This document shows, piece after piece, positions 7,129 through 7,174 of a stretch of 7,174 nt of DNA (positions are counted from its first letter, which is position 1; every line of letters starts with the position of its first letter). A program made the position numbers and the translations under genes. The stretch spans positions 1 to 7,174 of the forward strand of contig CALCUQ010000268.1 in the NCBI GenBank assembly GCA_937906795.1. The letters run 5' to 3'. Source of the stretch: an uncultured Bacteroidales bacterium. Lineage in GTDB: Bacteria > Bacteroidota > Bacteroidia > Bacteroidales > UBA932. The notes under the pieces were generated by a model that worked only from the letters and a program-made list of their open reading frames with translations, did no database searches and was not told where the DNA came from.

Positions 7129-7161
7129 AAAAAGAGCCACCAGTTTGCTATGCAAACCGGT
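7129..7161 (-). terminator. Hairpin with T-tract; possible minus-strand intrinsic terminator
   Basis: ACCAGTTTGC (7139-7148) and GCAAACCGGT (7152-7161) form a 10-bp stem with a 3-nt loop. The single imperfect pair is a G-U wobble in minus-strand RNA but an A-C mismatch in plus-strand RNA. On the minus strand the stem is followed, after GGC, by TCTTTTT (7135-7129). The plus strand has no T-tract. It could end a convergent transcript entering from the right. It could also be part of an RNA element that continues past the window. Confidence 0.35.
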
Positions 7162-7174
7162 CCCCCACGTCTGC

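Noticed and set aside
7089..7174. Two minus-strand frames open from the right edge to TAG codons at 7096-7098 and 7089-7091, possibly the end of a convergent gene
   Set aside because: Each is under 30 codons with no recognisable C-terminus. The hairpin falling inside them argues against coding, so no gene is called.

Overview
The window looks like ordinary chromosomal DNA from a member of the Bacteroidota, most likely of the order Bacteroidales. It is AT-rich, and start codons mostly lack Shine-Dalgarno sequences. Both starts facing the divergent intergenic gap are preceded by the Bacteroidota -7 promoter element TAnnTTTG. One gene encodes a Porin_10-type 'putative porin', a family typical of this phylum. 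No transposon, phage, CRISPR or tRNA/rRNA signal was found.

Layout. The left two thirds is a leftward (minus-strand) gene group read in the order pncB (3243-4715), outer-membrane putative porin (922-3210), then an MltF-like lytic transglycosylase (1-915, cut by the window edge). The gaps are 32 and 6 bp, so the three genes could share a transcript. A 90-bp divergent intergenic region (4716-4805) carries one -7 box in each direction. To its right is a rightward pair: a fusion of an AmgK-like sugar kinase with a RapZ C-terminal domain (4806-6224), and a MurU-like nucleotidyltransferase (6235-7092), separated by 10 bp. The last 82 bp hold a 7-bp tandem repeat over the murU stop codon and a hairpin that may be a minus-strand terminator.

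How the genes fit together. AmgK and MurU form the known cell-wall recycling shortcut MurNAc -> MurNAc-1-phosphate -> UDP-MurNAc, which bypasses de novo synthesis and fosfomycin-sensitive MurA. MltF-type enzymes release anhydro-muropeptides from peptidoglycan, and the porin sits in the outer membrane. The divergon therefore pairs one enzyme that cuts peptidoglycan with two that reuse its sugar. PncB (NAD salvage) has no obvious link beyond being a second salvage enzyme. The most notable point is the RapZ C-terminal domain on the kinase. In E. coli that domain belongs to the GlcN6P-sensing RNA-binding adaptor controlling GlmS. Here it keeps the core ligand-loop motif but lacks the basic tail used for RNA binding, which suggests an amino-sugar sensor wired directly to the recycling kinase.
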